Part shown: positions 43,187-51,204 of the stretch, piece by piece | Position numbering within the stretch: position 1 is the first letter of the stretch | Layout: each line of letters begins with the position of its first letter | Source of the DNA: Anaerolineae bacterium | Lineage (GTDB): Bacteria; Chloroflexota; Anaerolineae; DUEN01 | Assembly: GCA_025060615.1 (NCBI GenBank) | Contig: JANXBS010000012.1 | Location: forward strand, 62,001 to 126,000 | Direction: 5' to 3' | Length of the DNA: 64,000 nucleotides | Program-made: the position numbers and the translations under genes | Notes under the pieces: model-generated | Databases searched by the model: none | The model's input: the letters and a program-made list of their open reading frames with translations, nothing else | Told to the model about the DNA's origin: nothing

Positions 43187-43864
43187 ATGGCATCCCTGTT
43201 AGAGAAAGTGGACACCCTGATTCGGGCGAACTTACACGCGCTGGTGGATCGAGCTCTAAACAGCAATTCGCTGGCTGTCTTAGACCAGTATATCCGCCAG
43301 ATCGAAGATCACCTGGAGGATTTAGAGGACGCAGCGGCCACGGTCGGCGGCCAGGTCAAGACGCTCAAACGGAAAGTCGAGGAGTACGACACCAAGGTCG
43401 CTGAGCTCGATCGCAATATTGACCTCTTCCTGCAGGAGGGGCGCGAGGAGCTAGCCGTGGCAGCGCAGAGCAAGTTCAACGCTACCCAGCGCCTGCTGGA
43501 GAACTACCGTGAGCAGTTGCAACGCCAGGAGGCCGAATACCAGAAGCTGCTGGACGCCAAACTGAAGCTGGAGGCTCGTCTGACGACGGTCAAGCAGGAA
43601 CGAGAAGAGCTACGGGCGTTGCTCGACCTTGCCAAGTCCAAGGAAGTCACCGTTCGGACGATCAAGTCGCTAGATGATCTGGTGGGCGTCGGCGATGCAG
43701 ACATCGCTCGGGTGGCCGAGAGCATTCGCGCCCGTCTGGATAAGGCGCAAGCGCAGGCTGAGATGTACGCGCAACGTCTGGATGTCCAAATGGACGAGGT
43801 GCTGGAACGCCATGTGCTGGATGCACAACTAGCGGAACGCAAAAAGAGGCTGGGCATTCAATAG
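43187..43864 (+). CDS. PspA/IM30 family membrane-stress protein
   Basis: 225 aa, almost entirely helical. The conserved start is LLEKVDTLIRANLHALVDRALN, with long coiled-coil hairpins (about residues 30-190). PspA and Vipp1 coat and repair cytoplasmic membranes. A GGAGG site precedes ATG by 8 nt. A membrane-maintenance protein between an ABC exporter and extracytoplasmic binding proteins suggests an envelope-integrity module. Confidence 0.92.
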   Translation: MASLLEKVDTLIRANLHALVDRALNSNSLAVLDQYIRQIEDHLEDLEDAAATVGGQVKTLKRKVEEYDTKVAELDRNIDLFLQEGREELAVAAQSKFNATQRLLENYREQLQRQEAEYQKLLDAKLKLEARLTTVKQEREELRALLDLAKSKEVTVRTIKSLDDLVGVGDADIARVAESIRARLDKAQAQAEMYAQRLDVQMDEVLERHVLDAQLAERKKRLGIQ

Positions 43865-43979
43865 CGAGTCAGCAGCTCGGTGAATCAACGAATAGGTCGA
43901 GGAGACGAGTTAGCGAGTCGGCGAAGCCAAGAGTTCGCTTTCTACCTCTTCATCTCCAGTTGATTCGCCAACTCGCAAC
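43862..43979. repeat. Repeat-rich spacer with a long hairpin
   Basis: TAGCGAGTC followed by A/G-GC occurs at 43862 and again at 43911. GTTAGCGAGTCGGCGAA (43909-43925) pairs with TTCGCCAACTCGCAAC (43964-43979) except for a bulge and a G:T pair. The units look like the short dispersed AGCGAATC-type repeats seen in Chloroflexota intergenic regions. In the transcript the stem may separate pspA from the downstream genes. Confidence 0.55.
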
Positions 43980-43992
43980 GAAAGGCCGGCGA

Positions 43993-45237
43993 ATGAACCG
44001 CACGCGCATCGTCTTCTTTAGCATCGTATTGCTGGCGCTGGTCATCGTAGGCGTATCCCTGATTTGGCGGTCCCTTAACCAACCGCAGGCGTTGACAGTG
44101 ACGTCGCGCGGCCCCATCCAGGTGCGGGTGATCACCGCGTTGCCGGTGGAACCATGGGTGCGGGCGGCCGCCAAGCAATTTAACGCCGAAAGGCACACGC
44201 TGGAAGGTGAGCCCATCCAGGTGGAGGTGATCGCCATGGATGGGCTTGCCGCGCTGGGAAAGTGGGATCGGGATGAGTTCGGCATCTTAGGCGAGCGCTC
44301 GCTCGAGGAGCTGAGCGAGGCTGAGAAAGAGCGGCTAGCTCGCTTCCCCACTGTATGGATCCCGGACTCACGCTATCTAGTCGAGCTCGCCAACGCCACG
44401 TACAAGGAACGGCTGGGGCGCGATGTCTTCCTGACCGATGGCGAGTATCGGGCTCGCCCCCTTGCGATCTCGCTATTCGCCTGGGGCATCTACGAAAGCC
44501 GCGCCCAGGTATTGCAATCCCGCTTCGGCGAGATCAACTGGAAGACTATCCATGACGCTGCAATCGCCAAAGGGGGATGGCCGGAGCTGGGTGGCAGACC
44601 TGAGTGGGGATTTTTCAAACTGGTCGTGCCGAACCCACGCAAAAACGTAGGAGGCCTGGCCGCCATGATCGCTGCCGCTGGCGAATACTACGACCGCCCA
44701 GACATCTCGACGGCGGACGTAACCAACCCGGACTTCCAACGTTGGCTAGGCGAGTTAATGGGCGCGGTGACTGATGTCAGCGGCGGCAGCGCTTACACTG
44801 CTGAGGACTTCGCCCTCTTCGGCTACTCCGTAGGCGATGGCGGACAGCTTCTGGAGAGCGATCTGCTCACCAACATGGCCGGCATCCAGACGCGCTGGGC
44901 TGACCCTCTGCGCATCTATTACCCCAAATACGTGACCTGGTTCGATTTTCCGTTTACCGTGTGGATGGGGCCGGAGACCAGCGCCCTGGAGAAGAATGCA
45001 GCGCTGGAGTTCGAATACTACCTCCTCTCGCCTGAAGTGCAGCGCCAGGCGGTAGAGTATGGGCTGCGTCCGGCCAATCCGGAGGTGCCTGTCACCGGCG
45101 AAAACAGCCTGTTCGTGAGATATGAAGCGCAGGGGGTGCGCCCCGTGGTTCCCCGTGCTGAAGCGATGCGCTCGCCTGATCGAGAGGTATTGCTGGCGCT
45201 CTTGCGCTGGTTCGACCTCAACGTAGCGCAGAGGTAG
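43993..45237 (+). CDS. Membrane-anchored solute-binding-like protein
   Basis: 414 aa. One N-terminal TM (residues 5-25, IVFFSIVLLALVIVGVSLIW) without a lipobox, then a periplasmic-binding-protein type 2 fold: PIQVRVITALPVEPWVRAAAKQF at the first lobe, GLAAMIAAAGEY in the middle, and EFEYYLLSPEVQRQAVEYGLRP near the C terminus. The last part closely resembles the equivalent part of the next gene product (FLLSPEAQRQ), so the two are paralogues. No importer permease accompanies them. Start 43993 lies downstream of an AAAGG motif. The ligand is unknown; sensing or presentation of a ligand at the membrane is inferred. Confidence 0.8.
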   Translation: MNRTRIVFFSIVLLALVIVGVSLIWRSLNQPQALTVTSRGPIQVRVITALPVEPWVRAAAKQFNAERHTLEGEPIQVEVIAMDGLAALGKWDRDEFGILGERSLEELSEAEKERLARFPTVWIPDSRYLVELANATYKERLGRDVFLTDGEYRARPLAISLFAWGIYESRAQVLQSRFGEINWKTIHDAAIAKGGWPELGGRPEWGFFKLVVPNPRKNVGGLAAMIAAAGEYYDRPDISTADVTNPDFQRWLGELMGAVTDVSGGSAYTAEDFALFGYSVGDGGQLLESDLLTNMAGIQTRWADPLRIYYPKYVTWFDFPFTVWMGPETSALEKNAALEFEYYLLSPEVQRQAVEYGLRPANPEVPVTGENSLFVRYEAQGVRPVVPRAEAMRSPDREVLLALLRWFDLNVAQR

Positions 45238-45241
45238 AACG

Positions 45242-46978
45242 ATGGCACGCCGCTTGCGCGCTCGCCCATCTCGCATCCTCTCTTCTCGATCCCGGCGTAT
45301 CTTGATCGCAGTGTTAGCAACCGCAACAGGCCTTCTACTAGCGTGTAGCGCGCTGACCATCGGCCTGTTCCTTATCAGCCGACGAGTATCCACCGAACTC
45401 ACTACATCCACAGTGCGCGATCCCCGCTCGGCCGTGTTGACGGTGGCGGTCTCGCCCGAGAAGCAGGCCCTTATAGAGGCGTTAGTCAGGCAATTCAACG
45501 AGCAGCGACAGCGCACTCCCGATGACGAGGTCATGGCAGTCCGGGTGCAAGTGATGGACCCGGAGGCGATGGTCGAGGCCGCATTGAAAGAGCCGGACTT
45601 CCAGGCGCTTACCCCGGATTCCTCGCTGTGGCTGGATCAGCTCGATCGGGCATATGCCAGTCAAGTCGGTGAAAAGGGGATAATCGCACCGCGCCTGGTA
45701 GCTGAAACGGTGCGCTATGCCGTCAGCCCGATCGTGATCGCCGCTTGGGAACCGGTGGCGCGCGAATTGGGCTGGCCCGAGCGGCCAGTAGGATGGCGCG
45801 ACATCCAGCGCAAAGCCCAAGCTGATCCAGACTTCAAGTGGAACCATGCGTCCACTAGCCATGCCAGCGGCCTGCTGGCTACCCTGGCCGAGTTCTACGC
45901 CGGCGCTGGTAAGGCGCGCGACCTCACCATTGAGGATGTACAGGCGCAGGCGACACTGGACTATGTGGCCGCCATCGAGCGCACTGTGCGTTACTACGGC
46001 GAGGGGGAACTGGCCGTGTTGGAACGGGCTCGCGCCGAAGGACGTCGCTATCTCGACGCGTTCGTGATCCAGGAACAGCTCGTCGTCCAGTTCAACCTGA
46101 GTCAGCCTCCTGAGCGACTGGTGGCGATTTACCCCGCAGAGGGCACTCTGTGGGCCGATCATCCGCTAGCGTTGTTGGAGCGGCCGGAGCCCACGGCTAA
46201 TCAGCGCCGGACGTTCCAGGCCTTCCGTGAGTTCCTGCTCTCCCCTGAAGCGCAGAGACAGGTCTTGGCTGCGGGATATCGGCCGGCCGATCTGAGCATC
46301 CCGCTGGATGGGCCGGATTCACCGTTGACTGCGGCCAATGGGGTGGATCCGATGCAGCCGCATACCACGCTACAGGTCCCCAGTCCGGCTGTGGTAGATG
46401 TGGTGCGCAACGTCTGGTGGTACACCAAGCGGCATACCAACGTCTTCCTGGTAGTGGACACCTCGGGCAGCATGCGGGGAGAGAAGCTAGAGGCAGCTCG
46501 TGAGGCGTTGCGGGTGTTTCTCGACCAAATGCAGGGCGACTTAGAGCGGGTAGGGCTAATCGAGTTCTCCAGTCAGGTCAATCACATTGAGCCATTGGCA
46601 GAGCTGCGCGAGAACCGTGGCCGATTGCAGGAGCGGATTGACGCGCTGGAGGCGCGAGGGAACACTGCGTTGCTGGACGCGGTGCGTACTGCCTACGCGC
46701 GCCTGCGCCGCCTGAACGATGCCGAGCGGATCAACGCCATCGTGGTAATGACCGATGGACGCGAGAACGCCTCCAACGTGAGGCTAGATGAGCTGACTGA
46801 GGAGATCCGGCGTGGCAACCAGGAAGGCCCGCCCATCGTGATCTTCGCGATCGCTTACGGCGAGGATGCCGATTACGAAGTCTTGCAGGCGTTGGCCGAT
46901 GCCTCAGGCGGTCAAGTACGAGAGGGCGATCTGGAGACAATCCGGCAGCTCTACAAGATTCTATCCAGCTACTTCTGA
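45242..46978 (+). CDS. Solute-binding-like domain fused to a von Willebrand factor A domain
   Basis: 578 aa. Basic N terminus and one TM (about 20-42), a solute-binding-protein-like region (about 60-370, with FQAFREFLLSPEAQRQVLAAGYRP), then a VWA domain (about 400-578). The MIDAS metal site is intact: DTSGSM (D406-S410), a Thr in RGNTALLDAV and Asp in VVMTDGREN. The domain order suggests a membrane-tethered binding module whose VWA part contacts a partner through a divalent metal. The ATG is 4 nt after the previous stop, so the two paralogues are co-translated. No catalytic motif seen. Confidence 0.82.
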   Translation: MARRLRARPSRILSSRSRRILIAVLATATGLLLACSALTIGLFLISRRVSTELTTSTVRDPRSAVLTVAVSPEKQALIEALVRQFNEQRQRTPDDEVMAVRVQVMDPEAMVEAALKEPDFQALTPDSSLWLDQLDRAYASQVGEKGIIAPRLVAETVRYAVSPIVIAAWEPVARELGWPERPVGWRDIQRKAQADPDFKWNHASTSHASGLLATLAEFYAGAGKARDLTIEDVQAQATLDYVAAIERTVRYYGEGELAVLERARAEGRRYLDAFVIQEQLVVQFNLSQPPERLVAIYPAEGTLWADHPLALLERPEPTANQRRTFQAFREFLLSPEAQRQVLAAGYRPADLSIPLDGPDSPLTAANGVDPMQPHTTLQVPSPAVVDVVRNVWWYTKRHTNVFLVVDTSGSMRGEKLEAAREALRVFLDQMQGDLERVGLIEFSSQVNHIEPLAELRENRGRLQERIDALEARGNTALLDAVRTAYARLRRLNDAERINAIVVMTDGRENASNVRLDELTEEIRRGNQEGPPIVIFAIAYGEDADYEVLQALADASGGQVREGDLETIRQLYKILSSYF

Positions 46979-46999
46979 TCCGCTAGCGGAAGGCTGAAA

Positions 47000-47851
47000 G
47001 TGGTCATGAGTCCCGAGAGTGCACGCGAGCAAATCGAGCGGCGAGCCCGTCGGGCAATCGTGCAATATGCGCTCTTCCGTTGGGAGAGCGCGGTAGTGAT
47101 CGCTGGGGCGATTCTGCTATCCTTCTTTCTGCCACAGCCGTTCCCTGGCTGGCCTGCCTGGGGATGGATTGCGTTGGCGGTGGTGGCGGAGCTCTTGATC
47201 CTCTACACCAGCCTGACGGACCCAGAGACCAACGCGCGCGTGGTGACCGAGCTGTTCCGCCAGCGGTTCAACCCAGGCGAGATCCGTGATAGAGTGCTGA
47301 GGGGGCAGTTAGAGCAGGCATTGGATTATCATGAGCGGGTGGAACGATTGGTGCAGCAACAGCGGGGCGGCGTCCTACGCGATCGCTTGGCAGATACCAC
47401 AGCACAGTTAGGGGATTGGCTAGAGAACATCTTCCGGCTGGTTCGTCAGCTCGACGCGTATCAGGCCGATCCGATCATTCGGCGCGATCGGGCAGCAGTG
47501 CCAGAGGATATCCGTCGGCTGCGCGCTCGTCTGCGCGAGGAGGATGATCCGGACGTGCGAGCGCAATTGGAAGCTGCACTGTCCAGTCGCGAATCACAGT
47601 GGCGCAGCCTGGAAGCGCTGGACAACACGATGGACCGGGCGCGCTATCAGCTCGAGTCCACTATCTCGGCGTTGGGCACGATATATTCGCAGATCCAGCT
47701 CATCGGTGCCCGTGACGTGGACAGCGACCGCGCGCGCCGGCTGCGCCAGGATATCGCTGAGCAGGTGGCTGCCCTACATGATCTGATGCAGGCCATTAAC
47801 GAGGTGTATCAGATCGGGGGCGAGAGACAAGGTGTGAAAGGTACAAAGTAA
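47000..47851 (+). CDS. Two-TM coiled-coil protein, function unknown
   Basis: 283 aa. Residues 30-72 form two closely spaced TM helices (SAVVIAGAILLSFFLPQ, WGWIALAVVAELLILYT). The remaining 210 residues are charged and helical with heptad-like patterns (RLRQDIAEQVAALHDLMQAINEVY), presumably cytoplasmic. It may connect the membrane VWA/binding proteins to the PspA-like scaffold, but this rests on position only. GTG 47000 (GGAAGG 6 nt upstream) or ATG 47006 can start it. Confidence 0.75.
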   Translation: MVMSPESAREQIERRARRAIVQYALFRWESAVVIAGAILLSFFLPQPFPGWPAWGWIALAVVAELLILYTSLTDPETNARVVTELFRQRFNPGEIRDRVLRGQLEQALDYHERVERLVQQQRGGVLRDRLADTTAQLGDWLENIFRLVRQLDAYQADPIIRRDRAAVPEDIRRLRARLREEDDPDVRAQLEAALSSRESQWRSLEALDNTMDRARYQLESTISALGTIYSQIQLIGARDVDSDRARRLRQDIAEQVAALHDLMQAINEVYQIGGERQGVKGTK

Positions 47852-47917
47852 ACGCTAAGGGGCTTATCTCCCATCCCTGTCTGCGGTTTTCACCATTCGT
47901 TCAAAAGGGGAGCGTTC

Positions 47918-49039
47918 ATGCGTCAGGTCACGGCATGGCTATTGGCACTGAGCTTGCTGCTGGCGGGCTGCGCCAGCCGACCCAGAGGCGAGGTGGTCGT
48001 CTACGTAGCTGCGCCGTTATCTGGCTTCCAGGCCAACGGCGGCCAGACGGTGGTGGGCGGCGTACGCCTAGCCGCAGAGGAGATCAACCGCGCGGGTGGA
48101 CTGCTAGGCTATCGGATCAAAGTCGTCGCCTTGGACGATGAATCCAATTCCCAAGTGGCGGTACAGGTGGCCGAACAGATTCGTCAAGCCGTGGCAGGAG
48201 GTGAGCGCGTTCTAGGCGTTATCGGCCATTACAACAGCGGGCAGACGTTGGCCGCAATGGAAGTGTACAAGAACCTGCCTATTGTCGTCGTCACCCCCAC
48301 GGCCTCCGAAGTCTCGCTGACTCAGCGTGGCTATCGCAACTTCTTTCGGGTAAACGCCAACGATGCGGTGCAGGCGCGGGTGGACGCAGCGTTCCTGGTG
48401 CAGAAATTGGGTGCACGGCGGGTCGCCGTCATCCATAACGATACCGAGTATGGCGTGGGATTGGGGAAGCTAATCGCGGAGGAGATCGCCCGGCTGGGCG
48501 CGCAGGTGGCTATCATCCTCCAGGTCGCCGAAGGGCAATCCCAGTATGCCAGCGAGGTGGAGCGCATTCGGGCGGCCAACCCCGATGCCATCTTCTACGC
48601 TGGCTACGAGATCGAGGCCCCTTATCTGCGAGCGGCGTTGGTGCGAGCCGGTGTGACTGTGCCCATGCTAGCTAGCGATGGCGCGTTTCTCTCAGCTACT
48701 ATTGATGAGTCGGAGGGTACCGCAGAGGGGATGTACGTCAGCTCGTTTGCCCCCAGCCCGGCCGCTGCGGTGGACGAAAAGTGGATAAAGGCATACCAAG
48801 CGGTCGAGTATCGCAATCCAGACACCTATTCGATCAACGGCTATGTGGCCCTCACCGTGTTGGCGGAAGCAGCTAGGAGCGCCAAAAGTGTGGATGGGCC
48901 GCGCCTCGCCGATGCGCTGCGTGCCCTGCGCGCCGATACCGTGATCGGCCCTATCAGTTACGACGAGAACGGCGACCTGCGCGATCCGAAAGTGTTCATC
49001 TTCCAAGTCCAAAAGGGCACATTCGTGCAGGTGCAGTGA
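47918..49039 (+). CDS. LivK-like ABC transporter solute-binding lipoprotein
   Basis: 373 aa, type I periplasmic binding protein (branched-chain amino acid/receptor ligand-binding type). Lipoprotein signal ends LLLAGC (Cys 18). Domain motifs include PLSGFQANGGQTVVGGVRLAAEEINRAGG, VIGHYNSGQTLAAMEVY and FRVNANDAVQARVDAAFLV. No Liv permease or ATPase genes are near; the preceding genes are the binding/VWA group. It may deliver an amino acid-like ligand to that group or pair with distant transporter genes. Confidence 0.9.
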   Translation: MRQVTAWLLALSLLLAGCASRPRGEVVVYVAAPLSGFQANGGQTVVGGVRLAAEEINRAGGLLGYRIKVVALDDESNSQVAVQVAEQIRQAVAGGERVLGVIGHYNSGQTLAAMEVYKNLPIVVVTPTASEVSLTQRGYRNFFRVNANDAVQARVDAAFLVQKLGARRVAVIHNDTEYGVGLGKLIAEEIARLGAQVAIILQVAEGQSQYASEVERIRAANPDAIFYAGYEIEAPYLRAALVRAGVTVPMLASDGAFLSATIDESEGTAEGMYVSSFAPSPAAAVDEKWIKAYQAVEYRNPDTYSINGYVALTVLAEAARSAKSVDGPRLADALRALRADTVIGPISYDENGDLRDPKVFIFQVQKGTFVQVQ

Positions 49040-49074
49040 GCGACAGGCCCTCTTCTCATCAGGTTTGACCGAGT

Positions 49075-51114
49075 ATGAAGCGGGCATGGGATGGCTGGCT
49101 GGCGTTGGGGTGTGGCCTCGTCGCGGGGGTCCTCTACCTGCGCACCCTAGCGCCGGGGCTCCTCTTTGGCGACGCCGGTGAGTTTCAGGTGGCCGCCTGG
49201 ATCGGTGGGTTGGCGCATCCTACAGGTTATCCCCTGTACCTCATCCTGGGCTGGATTTGGACCCATCTATTGCCTCTTCAAAGCCCCGCTTGGCGTATGA
49301 ACCTGCTATCGGCCCTCTGTGGGGCCTCGGCGGTGGGCCTGGTTTACCTGGCGGCATCAGCGCTGATCGCTCAAGCCATACCCCGGCCATCGGATCTCAC
49401 CCGCTGGCTAGGGGCTGTTGTCGCCGCGTTGGCCTTTGCTGTGACTCCAACTTTTTGGTCTCAAGCGGTCATCGCCGAGGTATACACGTTACACGCGTTG
49501 CTGATCGCCGTGACGTTAATAGTCGCCCTACGCTCGGATCAGCGGGAGAGGGATAGATGGGGAGCCTTGGGTTGCGCGCTGGGCGTGGGGTTAACTCACC
49601 ATCGCACCACGCTCCTCTTGCTACCTGGCCTGCTCGGATGGGCGTGGTTGCGGCGTCCGGAACAGCCATGGCCGAGCCGCCGGCAGGCCAGAGCGTTTCT
49701 GTTGGGGGTGTTGTTGCCTCAATTCCTGTACCTGTACATCCCACTGCGGGCGCCAGTCACCCCCTACCTGACCGTGCCGCTGGGGCCGGGGCAGGCCCTA
49801 ACCCTATACGACCAAAGCCTGTCAGGGTTTCTGGCCTTCGTAATGGGGCGCGCCTTCGTCGGAGAGTTGTTGTCGCCGGCGCAGGCATGGGCGCAACTGC
49901 CGACCGTCTTGAGCCTCATTCGGTCGAACCTCAGCTTGCCAGGCATAATCCTGGCCGCGCTAGGCCTGGCCTGGCTGGCCCGGAGGCGATGCTGGGATAC
50001 GCTGGCGTTGACCGGGCTAACAGCGCTGGCCCAGCTTGGCTTCAACCTGTTTTACGGCATCGGCGACGTACACGTGCTATACATCCCCATCTATCTCATC
50101 GCTGCGCTGTGGATAGGCGTCGGATTGACCGCCTTAACGATGGCCGCTTCTCGCCTTGTTGCTCGGGCCGGACGAAGCCCTTTGCGGGCGGTGGCTATTC
50201 CCGCTCTCGGTCTGCTGTTGCCGATCTCTCTGGCCATCTCATCGTTCTCAGGGGTGGATCGAAGCCGGGATGATCGCGCGCGTCGGTTTTGGGATGGCAT
50301 TTTAGGCCAGCCGCTGCCTGCGGCCAGTGTGCTAATTAGCAATGATCGCGATGAGATGGTGCCGCTAATCTATCTGCAGTACGTGGAGGGCAGACGACGC
50401 GATATGACCGGCCTGTTTCCGTTGATGGTGAGGGAGCCGGGATGGCTAAACGTGGGGCAGGTGACGCAATCCGCCCTGAAGACGGGGCGGCCGATCTTCC
50501 TGGTCAAGCCCATGCCTGGACTGGAGGTGCGCTTCGAGCTACGGCCACACGGAACAGTAGTGGAGGTGGTGGGGGAGGTGACTGCGCCGCCGAGCGGTCC
50601 GTTGGGTGTCATCGGCGATGCGCTAGTGCTGCAGGCCGTAGAGGTCAGCCCAGGTCAGGTCTCTGAAAGTAAGCTTCATGCTGGCCGGCCGCTGACGGTG
50701 ACCCTTTATTGGCAGCCGCTGCGGGCGTTGGGCGCGGATTACACGTCCTTTGTGCACGTGCTGGACGGTTATGGCGAGAAGATCGCCCAGCATGATGCGC
50801 CACCTGGTGGGGTATATTACCCCACATCGCTCTGGCAGCCCGGCGAAATCCTGCGCGATCGGCACGTGATTCATTTGCCTGAGAAACTGCCGACCGGCCC
50901 TTATGCCCTGCGTATTGGGCTATACACCGGGCCCGACCTGAGCCTGTTAGGAGAGCCGTTGCTGGTATCGTTGCTATCGGCTCAAAAGCCTCTTCTCGAA
51001 GTGCTTGCTGCACAAGCCTCTCCCTCGAAATCAATAACTACATCCTGGGCGGCAGAAGCGCTACAAACAGCCAATGTCCACCCCCCATTCTGGCGTCGAG
51101 AGGCAAGGCCATGA
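49075..51114 (+). CDS. DUF2723-type polytopic membrane protein (GT-C-like)
   Basis: 679 aa with about ten TM segments in the first 400 residues. The signature is FGDAGEF (about residues 33-39) and LAHPTGYPLYLILG, the acidic and His-containing periplasmic loops of DUF2723, which resemble protein mannosyltransferase-type glycosyltransferases that use lipid-linked sugars. The C-terminal 250 residues are extracytoplasmic beta-rich domains (LTVTLYWQPLRAL, LPTGPYALRIGLYTG). It probably glycosylates an envelope component. Start ATG 49075; the gap to the preceding gene is 35 nt, so it may be part of the same transcript. Confidence 0.85.
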   Translation: MKRAWDGWLALGCGLVAGVLYLRTLAPGLLFGDAGEFQVAAWIGGLAHPTGYPLYLILGWIWTHLLPLQSPAWRMNLLSALCGASAVGLVYLAASALIAQAIPRPSDLTRWLGAVVAALAFAVTPTFWSQAVIAEVYTLHALLIAVTLIVALRSDQRERDRWGALGCALGVGLTHHRTTLLLLPGLLGWAWLRRPEQPWPSRRQARAFLLGVLLPQFLYLYIPLRAPVTPYLTVPLGPGQALTLYDQSLSGFLAFVMGRAFVGELLSPAQAWAQLPTVLSLIRSNLSLPGIILAALGLAWLARRRCWDTLALTGLTALAQLGFNLFYGIGDVHVLYIPIYLIAALWIGVGLTALTMAASRLVARAGRSPLRAVAIPALGLLLPISLAISSFSGVDRSRDDRARRFWDGILGQPLPAASVLISNDRDEMVPLIYLQYVEGRRRDMTGLFPLMVREPGWLNVGQVTQSALKTGRPIFLVKPMPGLEVRFELRPHGTVVEVVGEVTAPPSGPLGVIGDALVLQAVEVSPGQVSESKLHAGRPLTVTLYWQPLRALGADYTSFVHVLDGYGEKIAQHDAPPGGVYYPTSLWQPGEILRDRHVIHLPEKLPTGPYALRIGLYTGPDLSLLGEPLLVSLLSAQKPLLEVLAAQASPSKSITTSWAAEALQTANVHPPFWRREARP

Positions 51115-51190
51115 CATTGATGCGGCCTTCCTTGAGCTTGTGCTCCAGTTCTTCTAGCTCTAAACCGCTGACCGGATCGCCGTATTCCAC
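51038..51190 (-). pseudogene. Possible degraded short gene, antisense to the DUF2723 end
   Basis: On the minus strand from 51190 a 50-codon frame reads MEYGDPVSGLELEELEHK followed by LKEGRINVMALP and stops near 51038. Its charge pattern is protein-like. The ATG TCT GAA just before it (51204-51196) is in another frame, which would suit a frameshift. It overlaps the C terminus of the DUF2723 gene on the other strand and follows the GT39 gene. I do not recognise the product. Confidence 0.2.
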
Positions 51191-51204
51191 CGTTCAGACA
51201 TACT

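Noticed and set aside
45482-46162. 226-codon minus-strand frame opposite the VWA fusion gene
   Set aside because: Antisense shadow of a well-supported gene in high-GC DNA.
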